A stretch of DNA of 64,000 nt from Thermasporomyces sp036564245 (GCA_036564245.1 DATCKU010000086.1:51022-115021), one strand, 5' to 3'. Counted from the first letter of the stretch, positions 1 through 7,889 are shown. Notes: generated by a model not told the origin, from the sequence alone. A program made the numbers and translations.

Positions 1-1062
1 GACCAGCAGGTCTGCGCCCTTCAGCTGCGACGTGGTCGCGGCGTCCAGGAGGCCACCGTGCTTGCGGGCGTACGACGCGCCGGCCGAGGGCCCGAGCGGG
101 ACCACGATGCCTGGCTGGTCGGGCTGATAGGTCGCCAGGTCAGCGGAGGATCCGGCCTCGAGGAGTGTGCGGATGTTGGCGGCCACCACCTCGGCGTGCG
201 CGCTGGCCGCGGCGGCCTTCTTCGCCTCCGAGATCGCGGTGATGTCGCCCAACGCGAAGACGCGGTCCGCGCCAGCGAGCCGCAGGTCCGGCGTGACGTC
301 GAGGCGCCCGTTCGGCTGACGGGCGGCGGCCAGCTCGTCCGCGAGGTAGTCGGTGACGACCGAGCCGCCGAAGCAACGGAACCAGATGTCGGCGGCGAGC
401 GTACGACCCGACTGAGTGGTCACCGTGAACGGCTTGAACGTCCCGGGATCGGAGACCGGCTCCACGGTCAAGGTCGTGCCGAGCACGAGCTCCACACCGA
501 GCTCGGCGAGCTGGCGACGCAGCTCGGCGCGGAACTCGTCGGGAAAGTCCTCGCCGGTGATGACGTCGCGGCCACGGTCCACGATCGTCACCGCCTTGTC
601 CGGGAACGCGGCCCGGATCTCGCCGGCGAGCTCCAAGCCCACCGGTCCGGCGCCGAGTAGGAGGATGCGGTCGGCGGCCGCGAGCTGCTCGTGCGCGGTT
701 CGCAGCCGTTCCTTGGCCGCTGCGCTGTCGTCGACGTCCAGCTTCGCCGGGAACGGATAGGTCGAGCCGGTCGCGAGCACGATGAAGTCGCTGGCCAACC
801 AGGCGCCGGAGCCCAGCTCGACGCCGTCCGGTGTGACCCGTACGGCGCGGTCGCGCACGATCCGGCCGCGGCTGAGCAGGCGGTCGTACGGGAGGAAGAT
901 CCGGCCCGCCCATGCCGGGTCGACGAGGGCGCGTAGGGCGGCGACGTTGTGGAAGAAGGTGTCGCGCGGCTCGACCAGGACCACGTCCGCGACGTCGTCC
1001 AGCTTCTTCGCGACCGCGGTTCCGCCATATCCGCCGCCCACCACGGTGACGGTTGCATTCAT
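1..1062 (-). CDS. NAD(P)/FAD-dependent oxidoreductase (3' part outside window)
   Basis: About 354 codons are visible and the frame is still open at the window edge, so the C-terminus is missing. The N-terminus has a Rossmann FAD site (VVGGGYGG, residues 7-14) and a second dinucleotide site (GAGPVGLELAGE, about 137-148), the layout of pyridine-nucleotide disulfide oxidoreductases. An ALGDI motif near residue 290 is the usual second FAD contact. No redox CXXC follows the first Rossmann motif, so an NDH-2/AIFM2-like NAD(P)H:quinone reductase is more likely than a disulfide reductase (inference). The ATG at 1062 is chosen because AGGAG lies just before it and the Rossmann fold starts at once. It is divergent from a MarR gene, with operator-like repeats in between, so it is the probable target of that regulator. 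Confidence 0.85.
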   Translation of the reverse strand, partial: MNATVTVVGGGYGGTAVAKKLDDVADVVLVEPRDTFFHNVAALRALVDPAWAGRIFLPYDRLLSRGRIVRDRAVRVTPDGVELGSGAWLASDFIVLATGSTYPFPAKLDVDDSAAAKERLRTAHEQLAAADRILLLGAGPVGLELAGEIRAAFPDKAVTIVDRGRDVITGEDFPDEFRAELRRQLAELGVELVLGTTLTVEPVSDPGTFKPFTVTTQSGRTLAADIWFRCFGGSVVTDYLADELAAARQPNGRLDVTPDLRLAGADRVFALGDITAISEAKKAAAASAHAEVVAANIRTLLEAGSSADLATYQPDQPGIVVPLGPSAGASYARKHGGLLDAATTSQLKGADLLV

Positions 1063-1071
1063 CTGGACTCC

Positions 1072-1116
1072 TAGTTCGTATTACATATAGTTGGTAGTAC
1101 GAACTACAATAGTTCG
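1072..1116. promoter_or_regulatory. MarR-type operator repeats in a divergent promoter
   Basis: TAGTTCGTA (1072-1080) and its exact reverse complement TACGAACTA (1098-1106) form a 9-bp inverted repeat. The right arm lies inside a smaller inverted repeat, GTAGT-N4-ACTAC (1094-1107). A third half-site, ATAGTTCGG, lies at 1109-1117 and covers the likely -35 region (1113-1118) of the MarR gene. MarR proteins normally bind such repeats and repress themselves and a divergent neighbour; that role here is inference. Confidence 0.65.
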
Positions 1117-1136
1117 GAGTGCCAACGATCCGCAAG

Positions 1137-1142
1137 TAGACT
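1137..1142 (+). promoter_or_regulatory. -10 element of a leaderless MarR transcript
   Basis: TAGACT ends 7 nt before the ATG at 1150, so transcription would begin at or next to the start codon. No Shine-Dalgarno sequence is present, which agrees with a leaderless mRNA. Confidence 0.5.
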
Positions 1143-1149
1143 TTCGGGC

Positions 1150-1548
1150 ATGGGCTCGGTGGCGGACGCGTTGGTGCGTATCTCGCGCCTCGTTGATCGC
1201 GTGTTCACCGAGGTCGCCCGGGAGCAGGGCCTCACCCCACAACAGGTGCACCTGCTGTGCCTGGTGGACGCTCGCGCAGTCGGGATGAAGGAGCTCGCCG
1301 AGGCGCTTGATCTGGAGAAGTCGAGCCTCACCGGCCTGGTGGACCGAGTCGCCCGACGCAGGCTGGTCACCCGCATCCCCGACGAGCACGACCGGCGCGC
1401 GTGCCGCGTCACCGTCACCGACGAGGGCGCACGGGTTTCCGCGATCTGTCACCGCGAGGTCGTGCGGCGCCTCGAGGCGATGGCCGACCACATGGCCGAC
1501 GCCGACAAGCAGACCCTCGCGAAGCTAGTCGCGCAGCTGTCGGACTAG
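1150..1548 (+). CDS. MarR family transcriptional regulator
   Basis: A 132-residue protein of normal MarR length. Helical dimerisation segments flank a winged helix at residues 46-93: MKELAEALDLEKSSLTGLVD is the helix-turn-helix, and the wing carries the typical D-x-x-D-R-R pattern (PDEHDRR). Cysteines at 37, 85 and 100 could sense oxidants or electrophiles, which would suit the divergent flavoprotein, but this is inference. The start is supported by the leaderless promoter signal. It probably represses itself and the oxidoreductase through the repeats at 1072-1116. Confidence 0.92.
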   Translation: MGSVADALVRISRLVDRVFTEVAREQGLTPQQVHLLCLVDARAVGMKELAEALDLEKSSLTGLVDRVARRRLVTRIPDEHDRRACRVTVTDEGARVSAICHREVVRRLEAMADHMADADKQTLAKLVAQLSD

Positions 1549-1571
1549 CCGGCCCACGTCGTCACACCCAT

Positions 1572-2012
1572 TCACACCGGCCAGAAGTATTCGAGGTCGT
1601 CTGGCACGTCGGGAAAGAACCGCCGGTACCACTCGGGGTTCTTCCGCAGCAGCGCCGACTGGTGAGACCGGTGCAACCGCTCGTCCCCCAGCCACGGCGG
1701 CGCCAGGCCCAACCTGACTAGCTCGTCCTGGCGTCGCGCACGTCCCTTCCTGGCGTACTCGAGGAGCTTCTCCTCCACGGTGTCGACGTGCCCGCGTGCT
1801 CGCCACTCGGCGCAGATCGCTGCACCGTAGGAGATCAGCGCTTCCTCGTACCCTCGCCACATTCGTACGGCAGGGTGGTTCTGCCATCCGTACGTCGGGA
1901 TATGGCAGACCCGCAGGATCACCAAGGCCTCGGACCGCTGGTTGCCCAGTCGCTTGGGGTCCAGGACCCTCGCCGTCTCGCTGAAGTCGGCGTACGGAAG
2001 GAAGGTCTGCAC
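1572..2012 (-). CDS. MSMEG_6728 family protein (pyrimidine-dimer DNA glycosylase-like)
   Basis: A 146-residue protein that starts with GTG (MQTFLPYADFSETARVLD). The spaced motifs RLGNQRSEAL, YGWQNHPAVRMWRGYEEAL, a central charged helix and the C-terminal HRSHQSALLRKNPEWYR are the pattern of a small actinobacterial family annotated as MSMEG_6728 and assigned to the pyrimidine-dimer DNA glycosylase fold. No member function is certain to me, so the repair role is family inference. It is convergent with the MarR gene and probably monocistronic. No signal peptide or membrane segment is seen, so it should be cytosolic. Confidence 0.75.
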   Translation of the reverse strand: MQTFLPYADFSETARVLDPKRLGNQRSEALVILRVCHIPTYGWQNHPAVRMWRGYEEALISYGAAICAEWRARGHVDTVEEKLLEYARKGRARRQDELVRLGLAPPWLGDERLHRSHQSALLRKNPEWYRRFFPDVPDDLEYFWPV

Positions 2013-2055
2013 CGTGGGGTGATACCCGCGGTGACGGGCATGGGCATGACGGCCG

Positions 2056-2535
2056 TCAGTGCCGCTCCGGGGCGTGTGTCATGACGATGAGATCCGACAT
2101 CGTGCCGTCCGGCTCTCGCACCGCATCACGAATCGTCCTGGTGGTGCGGAATCCCTCTGTCTCGTAGAGAGCCCGAGCCCTGTGGTTGTGCCGCTTGACG
2201 TCCAGCCAGACTTGCCGTGCGTGGTGGTGCCCGTAGGCGCGCTCGACCGCCGCTTTGAGCAGGGAACGCCCAAGTCCTTTGCCGCGCGACGCCGGACCCA
2301 CCACCAGTCGCCTGATCTCGATCACCTGGTCGGGGTTGTGCAGGTCAGCGAGGACGACGAAACCCACGATGGTCGAGCCTTCGACGGCAAGCAGATGCTC
2401 CTGGGTGGGATCGGAGAGCGCCTTTTCGTGCCAGGCGGCGCCGGTGTCACACAACCACTCCCGAGTGTCCGCCGCCGTCTCCAACGCAACGACGTGAGGG
2501 ATGTCGTCCACGGTGGTGGGTCGGATGGTCGGCAT
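2056..2535 (-). CDS. GNAT family N-acetyltransferase
   Basis: A 159-residue single-domain GNAT protein. The acetyl-CoA pyrophosphate loop is RGKGLGR (84-90), and the C-terminal part has the motif N-H-R-A-R-A-L-Y-x-x-x-G-F (117-129) typical of RimI-like acetyltransferases. The open frame runs further upstream, but the ATG at 2535 is preferred: GNAT homology starts there (MPTIRPTTVDDI) and TACCCT lies 6 nt before it, as in a leaderless promoter. The substrate cannot be told from sequence. The neighbours give no clue. Confidence 0.85.
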   Translation of the reverse strand: MPTIRPTTVDDIPHVVALETAADTREWLCDTGAAWHEKALSDPTQEHLLAVEGSTIVGFVVLADLHNPDQVIEIRRLVVGPASRGKGLGRSLLKAAVERAYGHHHARQVWLDVKRHNHRARALYETEGFRTTRTIRDAVREPDGTMSDLIVMTHAPERH

Positions 2536-2764
2536 GGCGGCAGGGTAGCTGTCGTCTGTGTCAGACGGCCCCTCGTTTGTGTCGTACGCCGCTGGCCCCA
2601 CGTCCGCGACGAGGTCGCCGGGGACTGGCGTGTCGGCTCGGCGGCACGACCGGTCTGTGTGAACTACGGGCTCCGGGGAAATATGCGCACAGACGACGTC
2701 CAATCGGCACCCCGGCCGCTGGGCGGGGAGCCGCTATCAGGTATGCGAAGAAGGGGGAATTGCC

Positions 2765-2929
2765 ATGTGTGCAAGCTGCGGATGCGGCAGCCCAGAAGAC
2801 CAGCACGGAGACGACCGCAACATCACGTGGAGCCAGATCGAGGCCGCCGCAGACGCTAACGGGATGTCGGCGGAACAGGCGCTGAAGAACATGGCGCAGA
2901 TGGCGCGGCAGCAGGGCGCCGTGAGCTGA
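2765..2929 (+). CDS. Small cysteine-rich actinobacterial protein of unknown function
   Basis: A 54-residue protein beginning MCASCGCGSPEDQHGD and ending AQMARQQGAVS. Three cysteines in C-x2-C-x-C arrangement at residues 2, 5 and 7, followed by a histidine at 14, could bind a metal. The rest is predicted to be helical (SQIEAAADANGMSAEQALKN looks like a small helix-turn-helix-type pair). GAAGGGGG a few bases before the ATG is a good ribosome site. I recognise very similar small proteins from other actinomycetes but know no function. The gene is convergent with the SRPBCC/ArsR pair. Confidence 0.75.
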   Translation: MCASCGCGSPEDQHGDDRNITWSQIEAAADANGMSAEQALKNMAQMARQQGAVS

Positions 2930-2968
2930 GCCCGTGCCACCGCACCAGCATCCACGGCACCGGGGTCG

Positions 2969-3466
2969 TCACCCCGCCGAGTGAGCCGTCAAGACCTCGG
3001 GGATCTGGCTCATCGCCTCGCGCATTCCTTCCACCGTGCCCATGGCGATGAGTCGCTCCATGGCCTCTTGTGCGGGGAAGGTGCCTTCGATTTGCATCCG
3101 CGTGCCCTCGCCATCCGGGTCGAGCGTGACGCGGACCGTCATCGTCGGCATGTCCGGCTTGGGGCGACCGGTATCGTCGGCGAACCCGTCCTCGAACACG
3201 AGGCTTCGAGGTGGCTCGACCGACAAGACACGCCACCAGCCGTGGTATCGCTCACCGTCCGGCCCAGTCATGAAGTAGGTGACTTCACTCCCCGGAGCGA
3301 GGTCGTAGTCGGCGAACGTCGCGGGGTACTTCGGCGGCCCCCACCACCGCTCCAGCTGGCGGGGATCGGCCCACACGTGCCACACCCGCGGCACCGGGGC
3401 GTCGAATCGTGCGGTGAGCGTCAGCTTCCTGGCCACCGGATCCTTGGTGACATCGATTACGGTCAT
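2969..3466 (-). CDS. SRPBCC/AHSA1-type protein
   Basis: A 165-residue START-like fold protein. It begins with the usual beta strand and the motif FDAPVPRVWHVWADPRQLERWWGP (residues 20-43; quoted part is family-typical), and ends in a long helix (AMERLIAMGTVEGMREAMSQ). AHSA1-type proteins bind hydrophobic ligands, but their ligand is rarely known. It follows the ArsR gene by 12 bp in the same direction, the very common ArsR-AHSA1 two-gene operon, so its expression is probably controlled by that repressor. Confidence 0.88.
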   Translation of the reverse strand: MTVIDVTKDPVARKLTLTARFDAPVPRVWHVWADPRQLERWWGPPKYPATFADYDLAPGSEVTYFMTGPDGERYHGWWRVLSVEPPRSLVFEDGFADDTGRPKPDMPTMTVRVTLDPDGEGTRMQIEGTFPAQEAMERLIAMGTVEGMREAMSQIPEVLTAHSAG

Positions 3467-3478
3467 AAGCGAACTTCC

Positions 3479-3844
3479 TCACTTTTCGTTCGTACGCTCG
3501 CCCGGCTCGGAGCGGTCGCCTGGATCCTCTTCCGCCAGGATCTGCCCTATGCGCTCGACGCGCAGGCGCCACGTGGCCTCCAACTGATCCAGGAGTTGAC
3601 GGGCCTTGCGTAGCGCGTCGATGTTGCCGCTGACCCGCTGCTCCCGACCTTTCGGGAGTTTGGTGACCAGTCCGGCACGTTCCAGCACCGTGACGTGCTT
3701 CTGAACGGCCGCGAAGCTCATCGGGAACCGCCGTGCAAGCTCCGACACCGAATGGTCTTGTACGAGCACGACGGAGACGATCTCGCGACGCGTCGGATCC
3801 GCCAGGGCGTGGAAGATGCGATCCACTTGCTTATCTACAACCAT
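3479..3844 (-). CDS. ArsR/SmtB family regulator
   Basis: A 121-residue winged-helix protein. The helix-turn-helix is SVSELARRFPMSFAAVQKHV (32-51), preceded by ALADPTRREIVSVV. There are no cysteines, so it cannot be a classical thiol metal sensor and belongs to the group found next to AHSA1/SRPBCC genes. An 18-bp palindrome covers its own start codon (3836-3853), which points to autorepression of the two-gene operon. Its C-terminus is charged and probably disordered. Confidence 0.9.
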   Translation of the reverse strand: MVVDKQVDRIFHALADPTRREIVSVVLVQDHSVSELARRFPMSFAAVQKHVTVLERAGLVTKLPKGREQRVSGNIDALRKARQLLDQLEATWRLRVERIGQILAEEDPGDRSEPGERTNEK

Positions 3845-3853
3845 CTGGTTGTA
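3836..3853. promoter_or_regulatory. Operator-like palindrome over the ArsR start codon
   Basis: TACAACCA (3836-3843), a 2-bp centre and TGGTTGTA (3846-3853) make a perfect 8-bp inverted repeat. The ATG (3842-3844 on the minus strand) lies inside it. A dimeric ArsR bound here would block both transcription start and initiation. The role is inferred from position and symmetry. Confidence 0.6.
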
Positions 3854-4108
3854 CGTTAGCCCGCTGGCGCGACCTGCGCAAGCACGTTGTGTGCCAGGAC
3901 GTACGGATGGTCGAGGTGGACGGCCGCTCCTTCGGCGATCCCAACTACGCTGCCGGGCCTACAACACGTGCCGAGACATCGCACGCCCTCAGCGGGCTGT
4001 GCTGACCCGAGTGGCCTCCCGCGCCGCAGCGCGGAGCTACGTGAGACCGACACAAAGCCCGTCGGCCGAACCGTCGGGCGTGCGACAGGCACGGTCCGCG
4101 GTCCGTCC

Positions 4109-4114
4109 TACGGT
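4109..4114 (+). promoter_or_regulatory. -10 element of a leaderless Nudix transcript
   Basis: TACGGT ends 6 nt before the ATG at 4121 and no ribosome-binding site is present. The upstream 250 bp (3854-4108) show no other gene that I can support. Confidence 0.4.
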
Positions 4115-4120
4115 GAGCTC

Positions 4121-4609
4121 ATGCCGAACGGTCCAGCGCGCAGGATCGACTACCACGACGACCCGAACGCACCGCGAGCCAACTCGCTGGTCCCGTCGGT
4201 CAACGTGGTCGTCGAGGACCAGGACGGGCGCATCCTCCTCATGCGAAGGACGGACAACGACAACTGGGCCCTGCCGGGCGGCGCCATCGACCTCGGCGAA
4301 TCTCTCGTCCAGGCTGCCGTACGCGAGACCAAGGAAGAGACCGGAATCGACTGCGAGATCACCGGTATCGTCGGCATCTACACCGACCCCGGCCACATCA
4401 TCTTCTACACGAGCAACGGCGAGGCCCGTCAGGAGTTCTCCATCGTGCTCACCGCTCGGCCCCACGGCGGACAGCTGACGCCCAGCAGTGAGAGCCGTGA
4501 CGTTCGGTGGGTGGACCGAGCCGAGGTGCTCACCTACCCCATGGATCGCGCGATGCGCCGTCGCATCGAGCACTACCTGAGCGGAGCCACCACGCCCTAC
4601 CTCGAATGA
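4121..4609 (+). CDS. Nudix hydrolase
   Basis: A 162-residue protein with a complete Nudix box at residues 54-76: G54-x5-E60-x7-R68-E69-x2-E72-E73-x-G75-I76. It hydrolyses a nucleoside diphosphate linked to some group; the substrate is not evident. Homology begins near SVNVVVEDQDGRILLMRR. The frame is open further upstream (to 3887), but the ATG at 4121 gives a normal Nudix length and has a leaderless -10 signal. It stands alone between ArsR and the convergent uncharacterised gene. Confidence 0.88.
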   Translation: MPNGPARRIDYHDDPNAPRANSLVPSVNVVVEDQDGRILLMRRTDNDNWALPGGAIDLGESLVQAAVRETKEETGIDCEITGIVGIYTDPGHIIFYTSNGEARQEFSIVLTARPHGGQLTPSSESRDVRWVDRAEVLTYPMDRAMRRRIEHYLSGATTPYLE

Positions 4610-4682
4610 ACGAATGGCCGACCACCTTCTATCCGCGAGGGGCGTACTCGCAGGACGGCATTGCGCAAGCCACGCTTGACGC

Positions 4683-5645
4683 CTACAGGTCGGCCAGCTC
4701 GGTGGCTTCCTGAGGACTCCCCGCCCGAGCGTTCACGTCCGCGTGGCTGATGCGCGGAACATTCGCCTCGTCCGCCGAATCGCTCACCAGGCCGGGATCG
4801 AGTCGCTTGGTGAGCTTGTAGTGGAAGCGGACGACGGTCGCCGACCACAGCCGCAGCACATGGTCGGTTCTCAGGACTCCCTCATCGTCGAGGTAGACCC
4901 GGAAGGTCTCGTGGAGGGGCAGGCGCTTGGCGTACACGCCCTTCCGGCTCGTGACCACGACGTAGGCGCCGTCGTCGCCGAACGCTCCTCGTGGGGAGGA
5001 CAGCGTGTATGAACCATCCGGCTCTGCGATCGGCCGAAGGAAGACCTGGACGTTGCCTGACTGCAGCGGGAAGGCCACGTGCACGCTGGGTTGCTGCCTC
5101 CCCGGAAGGCGCCGGCTGGAGTAGCAGCCGCTGAAGACGTACTCACCTGTCGAACGCAGGGTCCGCATCCATGCCGCCGCGCGTTGCTTGCCGTCAGGAC
5201 CGAGGATGGGGACGACGCGGCTGTCCATGCCCCGCGCCACGGCCAGCGGCTGCGTCGGCAGGGCGAGCTGCTGGACACGACGGCCGAACAGCCTGGTGAT
5301 CAGTTCGCCGCCCGGCTGGAAGACGGGATTCCACTGGGTCCAGACCTCCATCCGCCACCTGGAGGTCTCCTCGTAGAAGCTCCGGATCTCCGGTCGTACG
5401 GCGGAAGCCTGGAACTCCGGACCGTCGAGCTCGGCCATGGAAGCCAGCAGCCCGCCGGACGCTCCCTCCGCCACAGTGCCACCGAGGGCGGCGGCCGCCG
5501 TGGCGAGCCAGCCGTCGCCGACCGTGGCCGTGTCGTTCATCGGGGCGGCGAGCCACTGCTCGGCGCCCGCCAGGTCAACGCGGCGGCCGGTCCACCGCCA
5601 GAACGCCCGGGAGAGCCGGTCGAGGTTACGCATCAACGAGAGCAC
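4683..5645 (-). CDS. Uncharacterised conserved actinobacterial protein
   Basis: A 320-residue protein with no signal peptide or clear membrane segment. Recognisable stretches include RSFYEETSRWRMEVWTQWNP (about 87-106), GMDSRVVPI and LPLHETFRVYLDDEGVLRTDHVLRLW. I recall similar hypothetical proteins from Streptomyces but no assigned function. The C-terminal half is predicted to be beta-rich (FPLQSGNVQVFLRPI, SYTLSSPRGAFGDDGAYVVV), possibly a lipocalin-like or START-like barrel, which is only a guess. A GTG at 5645 or the ATG at 5633 could start it. It lies 51 bp after the SRPBCC gene in the same direction and may form an operon with it. Confidence 0.75.
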   Translation of the reverse strand: MLSLMRNLDRLSRAFWRWTGRRVDLAGAEQWLAAPMNDTATVGDGWLATAAAALGGTVAEGASGGLLASMAELDGPEFQASAVRPEIRSFYEETSRWRMEVWTQWNPVFQPGGELITRLFGRRVQQLALPTQPLAVARGMDSRVVPILGPDGKQRAAAWMRTLRSTGEYVFSGCYSSRRLPGRQQPSVHVAFPLQSGNVQVFLRPIAEPDGSYTLSSPRGAFGDDGAYVVVTSRKGVYAKRLPLHETFRVYLDDEGVLRTDHVLRLWSATVVRFHYKLTKRLDPGLVSDSADEANVPRISHADVNARAGSPQEATELADL

Positions 5646-5696
5646 GCGGAACAGGATGCCAGGGGAACGGTGGAACTCCCTCAGGATTTTGTGGCG

Positions 5697-6176
5697 TCAG
5701 GCGCGAGAGGCGACGAGCTCGGCCAGGTGGCGCAGCGAGTTGGGGAGGTGCTCCGGGCCGAACGGCGGGAACTGAAGGTACTCCCGGATGGACTGCGGCA
5801 CCGCCGACCAGTCGTACGTCAGCGTGACCTCGGTCTCGGACGGCCCGAGCGGTACGAGGTCGTAACGCCAGGTCCAGCCACCGAACTCCAGGCTTCCGTC
5901 CTCCTTCTCCTGACCGGTCCGCCAGCCGATGGCGCGCGGTGGGTCGAGCACGTGGACCTGGTTCGCCACCTCGTAGGTGCCGTTCGGATGGTTGGGGTGG
6001 TACATGCCCATCCGGAAGACCTGCCCCACCTCGCTCAGCTGGGCCCGGTCGAGAGGTTTCTGCACCCAGCCGGTGCCATCGATCGCGGCATGGGCCGCCG
6101 GGTCGGCCAGCACGGCGAACACCGTGGTGGCGGGCGCAGCGACCGTCAGGGTAGCGCTCACGTTGTCGTCGTCCAT
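5697..6176 (-). CDS. SRPBCC family protein
   Basis: A START/Bet v 1-like protein of 159 residues from the chosen ATG (MDDDNVSATLTVAAPATTVF). The family signature is the N-terminal strand followed by a helix over VFAVLADPAAHAAIDGTGW and the C-terminal helix SLRHLAELVASRA. GAGGAG lies just before 6176, so this start is preferred over the in-frame codon at 6218. Polyketide-cyclase-type SRPBCC proteins bind small hydrophobic molecules; no ligand can be named. It precedes the uncharacterised gene at 5645 on the same strand. Confidence 0.85.
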   Translation of the reverse strand: MDDDNVSATLTVAAPATTVFAVLADPAAHAAIDGTGWVQKPLDRAQLSEVGQVFRMGMYHPNHPNGTYEVANQVHVLDPPRAIGWRTGQEKEDGSLEFGGWTWRYDLVPLGPSETEVTLTYDWSAVPQSIREYLQFPPFGPEHLPNSLRHLAELVASRA

Positions 6177-6238
6177 GGCGCGCTCCTCGCCGTCACGGGT
6201 TCGCCCACTGCCATTCAACCCGCTGAGGAGGCCTGTTC

Positions 6239-6721
6239 CTAGCGTGCGGTCTCAGGGATTGGCATCCACAGGCGAACCTCGTCGAAGATCAGGCCGCTGT
6301 CATCGTGGAAGCCGCCCGGTAGCCTGCCCCACTCGGTGAAACCGAATCCGCGGTAGGCATCCTCTGCGTGCGTGCGGCCCCGGCAGCTGATCTCCAGGAT
6401 CGTGCAGCCCCAGCTCGCGGCATGCTGGAACGCAGCCTCGATGATCTTTCGGGCGAGTCCTGTGCCTCGCGCGCTGGGGGTGATGACGAAGCCGCCGACC
6501 TCGGCCCGGTGTCGGCACAGGCGATGCTGCAAGCGATTCACACTGCATGTGCCTACGACGCTCCCGTCGTCGTCGACCGCGACGAGCATGACGCCTTCTC
6601 CACGCTTCACTCCGTCGGCCGAGTCCCCGATCATCGTCGCTACGTCGTCGAGGCTGGTCGCGCTGAAGCAGTTCCGCTGCAGGCTCGCTGCATCCTCTTC
6701 CCGTACCGGCCGAATGAGCAT
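6239..6721 (-). CDS. GNAT family N-acetyltransferase
   Basis: A 160-residue single GNAT domain. The acetyl-CoA loop is ARGTGLA (84-90) after the beta strand GGFVITPS, and the C-terminus has DAYRGFGFTEWGR, the usual tyrosine-glycine-phenylalanine turn. The substrate is unknown. The gene is 62 bp upstream of the SRPBCC gene in the same direction, so co-transcription is possible. Confidence 0.85.
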   Translation of the reverse strand: MLIRPVREEDAASLQRNCFSATSLDDVATMIGDSADGVKRGEGVMLVAVDDDGSVVGTCSVNRLQHRLCRHRAEVGGFVITPSARGTGLARKIIEAAFQHAASWGCTILEISCRGRTHAEDAYRGFGFTEWGRLPGGFHDDSGLIFDEVRLWMPIPETAR

Positions 6722-6757
6722 GTCGTGACGGTAGTGCGTGAGCCGGACTGTGTCAGC

Positions 6758-6895
6758 TCAGTTCAGCCAGGTCACCTTGTCGGGGTCCGTGGTGAGCTCG
6801 ACCGTGCGCCATACCGTGCCGTCACGCCTGCCTACTTGGTGAACCAGGAGTCGCGCGCACGCGTCGTCGTGATCTTGCAGAGTAGAGACCCACAT
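6758..6895 (-). CDS. Possible small orphan protein or gene remnant
   Basis: A 45-residue frame reading MWVSTLQDHDDACARLLVHQ, later VWRTVELTTDPDKVTWLN, preceded by GAGGG at 8 nt. The amino-acid composition looks protein-like and there is no other gene in 6722-7045, but it matches no family I know. It may be the tail of a decayed gene. Low confidence. Confidence 0.35.
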   Translation of the reverse strand: MWVSTLQDHDDACARLLVHQVGRRDGTVWRTVELTTDPDKVTWLN

Positions 6896-7045
6896 GGTCA
6901 GGCCCTCAGAGTTGGCGCCAGGGCTAGAAGCTGGCAGACAGCCTCAGGGTGATGGAAACGATCGAGGACGCGAGTCAAGAAGCGCCGCGATTTGCCGCGT
7001 CCTGCCGGCCAAAGCCTGGAACCAGGCTCTGACCTGGCCGGCAGA

Positions 7046-7122
7046 TGGTCGGGGTGGCGGGATTTGAACCCACGACCTCCTCGTCCCGAACGAGGCGCGC
7101 TACCAAGCTGCGCCACACCCCG
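7046..7122 (-). tRNA. tRNA-Pro (anticodon CGG)
   Basis: Read on the minus strand, the 7-bp acceptor stem is CGGGGTG paired with CACCCCG. The anticodon arm is CCTCG-TTCGGGA-CGAGG with anticodon CGG, which reads CCG proline codons. The T-arm contains the standard GGTTCAAATCC. The discriminator base is A (7049) and a genomically encoded CCA follows (7048-7046). Confidence 0.95.
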
Positions 7123-7319
7123 CAAACGTCAGGCAAGCCTACCTGGCCACTGCTGATCCTTGCGAATGGGTATGGCTTTGGGCAAATCGAGGGCCACGTC
7201 TGTGGACCCGAGAGGGTGGTCACCACAGCGGGCGACAAAGCGTCGTATCCCTGGGAGCGAGGGCAGCCTGACCATGATCAAGTATCGGCTGAGCAGCCGC
7301 CCCGATCAGCGATGATCGT

Positions 7320-7889
7320 TCAGCGATCAGACGGACCGCCACGGTAGATCACGAGGTTCCACCGCTCGAACTGCATCTGCTTCCAGTACGAAAGGCCGAT
7401 CTTCTCCATCACTCGGAGCGAACGGGAGTTCTCGGGCACGGTGATCGATATCAGCGACTGCAGGCCGAGCACGTCGTACGCGAGATCTCGCACTGCCAGC
7501 GCACCCTCCGTGGCCAGCCCTTGACCCCAGGCGGACCGTGCCAGCCGCCACCCGATCTCGACCTCGTCCGGCAGCGCCCGATGGTGGCTGAGCCCGATGA
7601 AGCCGATCATCGCCCGGGTGGCGCGTAGCTCGACGGCGTAGAGCCCGTAGCCCCACTCACGCCAGTGATCGTCGATCCGGTCAGCCAGTGCGTCGCTGTC
7701 GATGGGGCGCATCGGCCTCCCGCCCAGGTGCTCCATGACCTGCGGGTCGGCATTGATCGCCGCGAAGGCGGGCCAGTCCGATCGACGCCAGGTACGCAGG
7801 ATGAGCCGTGGCGTCTCGACGCGCTCCGGTACCGCGAGTGCGCCAGGCGTCGGACGGGCAACCGGTGGACTCGTCGTCGACTCGCTCAT
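7320..7889 (-). CDS. RimJ/RimL-type GNAT acetyltransferase
   Basis: A 189-residue protein of the ribosomal-protein-acetyltransferase-like subgroup. It opens with a short low-complexity tail, then ETPRLILRTWRRSDW, the motif at the start of this subfamily. EVEIGWRLARSAWGQGLATEG contains the acetyl-CoA loop (GQGLATEG), and the C-terminus has NSRSLRVMEKIGL. Actual substrates of this subgroup vary widely. The ATG at 7889 overlaps the stop of the phosphoesterase gene by ATGA, so the two genes are translationally coupled; the frame open further upstream is not used. Confidence 0.88.
   Translation of the reverse strand: MSESTTSPPVARPTPGALAVPERVETPRLILRTWRRSDWPAFAAINADPQVMEHLGGRPMRPIDSDALADRIDDHWREWGYGLYAVELRATRAMIGFIGLSHHRALPDEVEIGWRLARSAWGQGLATEGALAVRDLAYDVLGLQSLISITVPENSRSLRVMEKIGLSYWKQMQFERWNLVIYRGGPSDR

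Noticed and set aside
4606..4713. A 35-codon frame whose ATG overlaps the Nudix stop (ATGA)
   Set aside because: It runs into the convergent gene and has no recognisable domain or conservation that I can see; too short to support.
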